From Desulfobacterales bacterium (GTDB lineage Bacteria; Desulfobacterota; Desulfobacteria; Desulfobacterales; JAHEIW01): a stretch of 64,000 nucleotides of DNA. The notes under the pieces are model-generated. The model saw only the letters and a program-made list of their open reading frames with translations. It did no database searches and had not been told where the DNA came from. The stretch spans positions 1 through 64,000 of the forward strand of contig JAQYWI010000001.1 of NCBI GenBank assembly GCA_030145015.1. Reading direction: 5' to 3'. Each line of letters begins with the position of its first letter. Position 1 is the first letter of the stretch. Of this stretch, positions 63,007 to 64,000 are shown piece by piece. The translations under genes were made by a program, and so were the position numbers.

Positions 63007-64000
63007 TTACTTTTCGGGGACTTTGATTGCACCCGACAGGATCTTCTTCTCAGCGTCGGTGACCTTATTGATCATTTCCTTGGAGACCAGGTCTTTGTTG
63101 TATTCATCCATGGCATAATAAACACCGTGATAGGTCTGTCCGTCAATTTCCACCGTATCTCCCAGACCGAAAACCCGAACACCGGCATTAAACTTTCCTT
63201 TGGTGAGATCCCTGATGGTCAGATATACAGCCACATCCACCTGTTTGAGCATACTGGTCAGACCGTAATTTTTACCGGTGGCACTAACCTGTCCGAGATG
63301 ATTTTGATTCGAATCGACACCGATCACGTATGTTTTGCGCTCTTTGCCGGCCTCGTATACACCGGCACCGGTTAATCCGGAAGCATGGTAGATGACATGC
63401 GCCCCGCGGTCAATCTGGGCCAGGGCCAGTTCCTTGCCCTTGACGGGGTCGGCGAAGGCCGAGGGTGTCGTTCCGGCATAGTCGCTCAGGATTTTACATC
63501 CCGGATAGGCATACTCAACTCCGGCTTTATAGCCGGCTTCGAATTTATGGATCAGCGGGATATCCATGCCGCCGACAAATCCGACCGTCTTTTTTCCATC
63601 TGCCTGGGCTTTCATTCCACTGATAATACCCACCAGGAACGACCCTTGGTGCTCCATAAAAAGCATGGAAGACACATTGGGTTTGTCGGGAACAAAGCCG
63701 TCGATGATGGCGAATTTTGTCTTGGGGAATTCATCGGCAACCGCTTTGATGGCATCGGTAAAGAGAAAGCCGACACCGATCACCAGATCAAACCCCTGGC
63801 TGGCAATCATTCTCAAGCCGGTCTCGCGGTCGGCATCCGCACCGGGTTCGATCTCCACGTGCGTTACGCCCAGCTTTGAAGCCCACTGCAGTCCACGATA
63901 TGCGGAGTCGTTGAAAGATTGATCCCCTTTTCCGCCGATATCAAATACCATACCGACCTTGAGGTTTGCAGCCGAAGCGGTGTCGATCGTCAGGCCACAC
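63007..64000 (-). CDS. BMP-family nucleoside-binding lipoprotein, partial
   Basis: The gene runs off the right edge, so its start is missing. The visible protein has a signal peptide end (TASAANLKVGMVFD) and the BMP/PnrA binding-protein domain: GGKGDQSFNDSAYRGLQWA, VGFVGGMDIPLIHKFEAGYKAGVEYA and YVIGVDSNQNHLG are diagnostic. Proteins of this type (PnrA, BmpA, NupN) bind purine and other nucleosides. It precedes the ATPase gene of the same importer, with a repeat-filled gap between. Confidence 0.92.
   Translation of the reverse strand, partial: CGLTIDTASAANLKVGMVFDIGGKGDQSFNDSAYRGLQWASKLGVTHVEIEPGADADRETGLRMIASQGFDLVIGVGFLFTDAIKAVADEFPKTKFAIIDGFVPDKPNVSSMLFMEHQGSFLVGIISGMKAQADGKKTVGFVGGMDIPLIHKFEAGYKAGVEYAYPGCKILSDYAGTTPSAFADPVKGKELALAQIDRGAHVIYHASGLTGAGVYEAGKERKTYVIGVDSNQNHLGQVSATGKNYGLTSMLKQVDVAVYLTIRDLTKGKFNAGVRVFGLGDTVEIDGQTYHGVYYAMDEYNKDLVSKEMINKVTDAEKKILSGAIKVPEK

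Noticed and set aside
1..64000. tRNA or rRNA genes
   Set aside because: I saw no cloverleaf-like T-loop words or rRNA blocks while reading both strands; a covariance search would be needed to exclude them fully.

Overview
The window reads as chromosomal DNA of an anaerobic, Gram-negative bacterium, most likely a sulfate-reducing member of the Desulfobacterota (inference from content, not from a marker gene). Pointers are a DctPQM TRAP transporter with a TatT lipoprotein, a corrinoid methyltransferase cluster, NapH-like and Fes-type iron-sulfur proteins, a TolC/RND/adaptor efflux operon, many lipoproteins, and much dispersed palindromic repeat DNA. I see no rRNA, tRNA or CRISPR array.

Layout. 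1-10.7 kb is patchy accessory sequence: a cyclic-nucleotide/PilZ receptor, a PilZ protein, a RHH/PIN toxin-antitoxin pair, small membrane proteins, a secreted esterase lipoprotein with a non-ATG start, a broken flavoprotein fragment and an SDR oxidoreductase. 10.7-11.8 kb is a RAYT-type transposase between perfect 19-bp inverted repeats. 11.8-16.2 kb holds a class III cyclase with a TolB-like/TPR tail, an exported amidohydrolase and small proteins. 16.3-20 kb is a TRAP operon behind a good sigma-70-like promoter. 20.4-31.1 kb holds lipoproteins, an M48 protease, a plasmid-type replication initiator, an HDAC-family deacetylase, a YyaL-like thioredoxin-domain protein, iron-sulfur proteins (one behind a perfect FNR-type site) and a cyclase-family hydrolase; panB follows.

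32.6-39.2 kb is unusual: an exported protein with the domain order of plant glucan/phosphoglucan water dikinases, translationally coupled to a serine hydrolase, then a convergent second serine hydrolase and an Npt-like nucleotide transporter homologue. 39.2-47 kb is a nucleoside catabolism island (mtnP, lipoprotein e(P4) phosphatase, deoB, purine nucleoside phosphorylase, pyrimidine nucleoside phosphorylase, cdd, deoC). The right edge (59-64 kb) carries the matching BMP-type nucleoside ABC importer, so extracellular nucleotides could be dephosphorylated, imported, phosphorolysed and split to acetaldehyde and glyceraldehyde-3-phosphate.

47-52.6 kb carries a beta-hydroxyacid dehydrogenase, a beta-keto acid cleavage enzyme, and a methyltransferase set: corrinoid protein, an MtmB (monomethylamine methyltransferase) homologue with no amber codon and His where pyrrolysine is expected, an MtaA/MtbA-like methyltransferase and an FMN-binding protein. 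52.7-58.8 kb is the RND efflux operon, bracketed by a 31-bp direct repeat that matches the 3' end of the nucleoside permease gene.

Repeats shape gene ends here. A MITE-like family with TA-ended inverted repeats and a second palindromic family lie between genes and repeatedly supply or overlap the stop codons of their neighbours.
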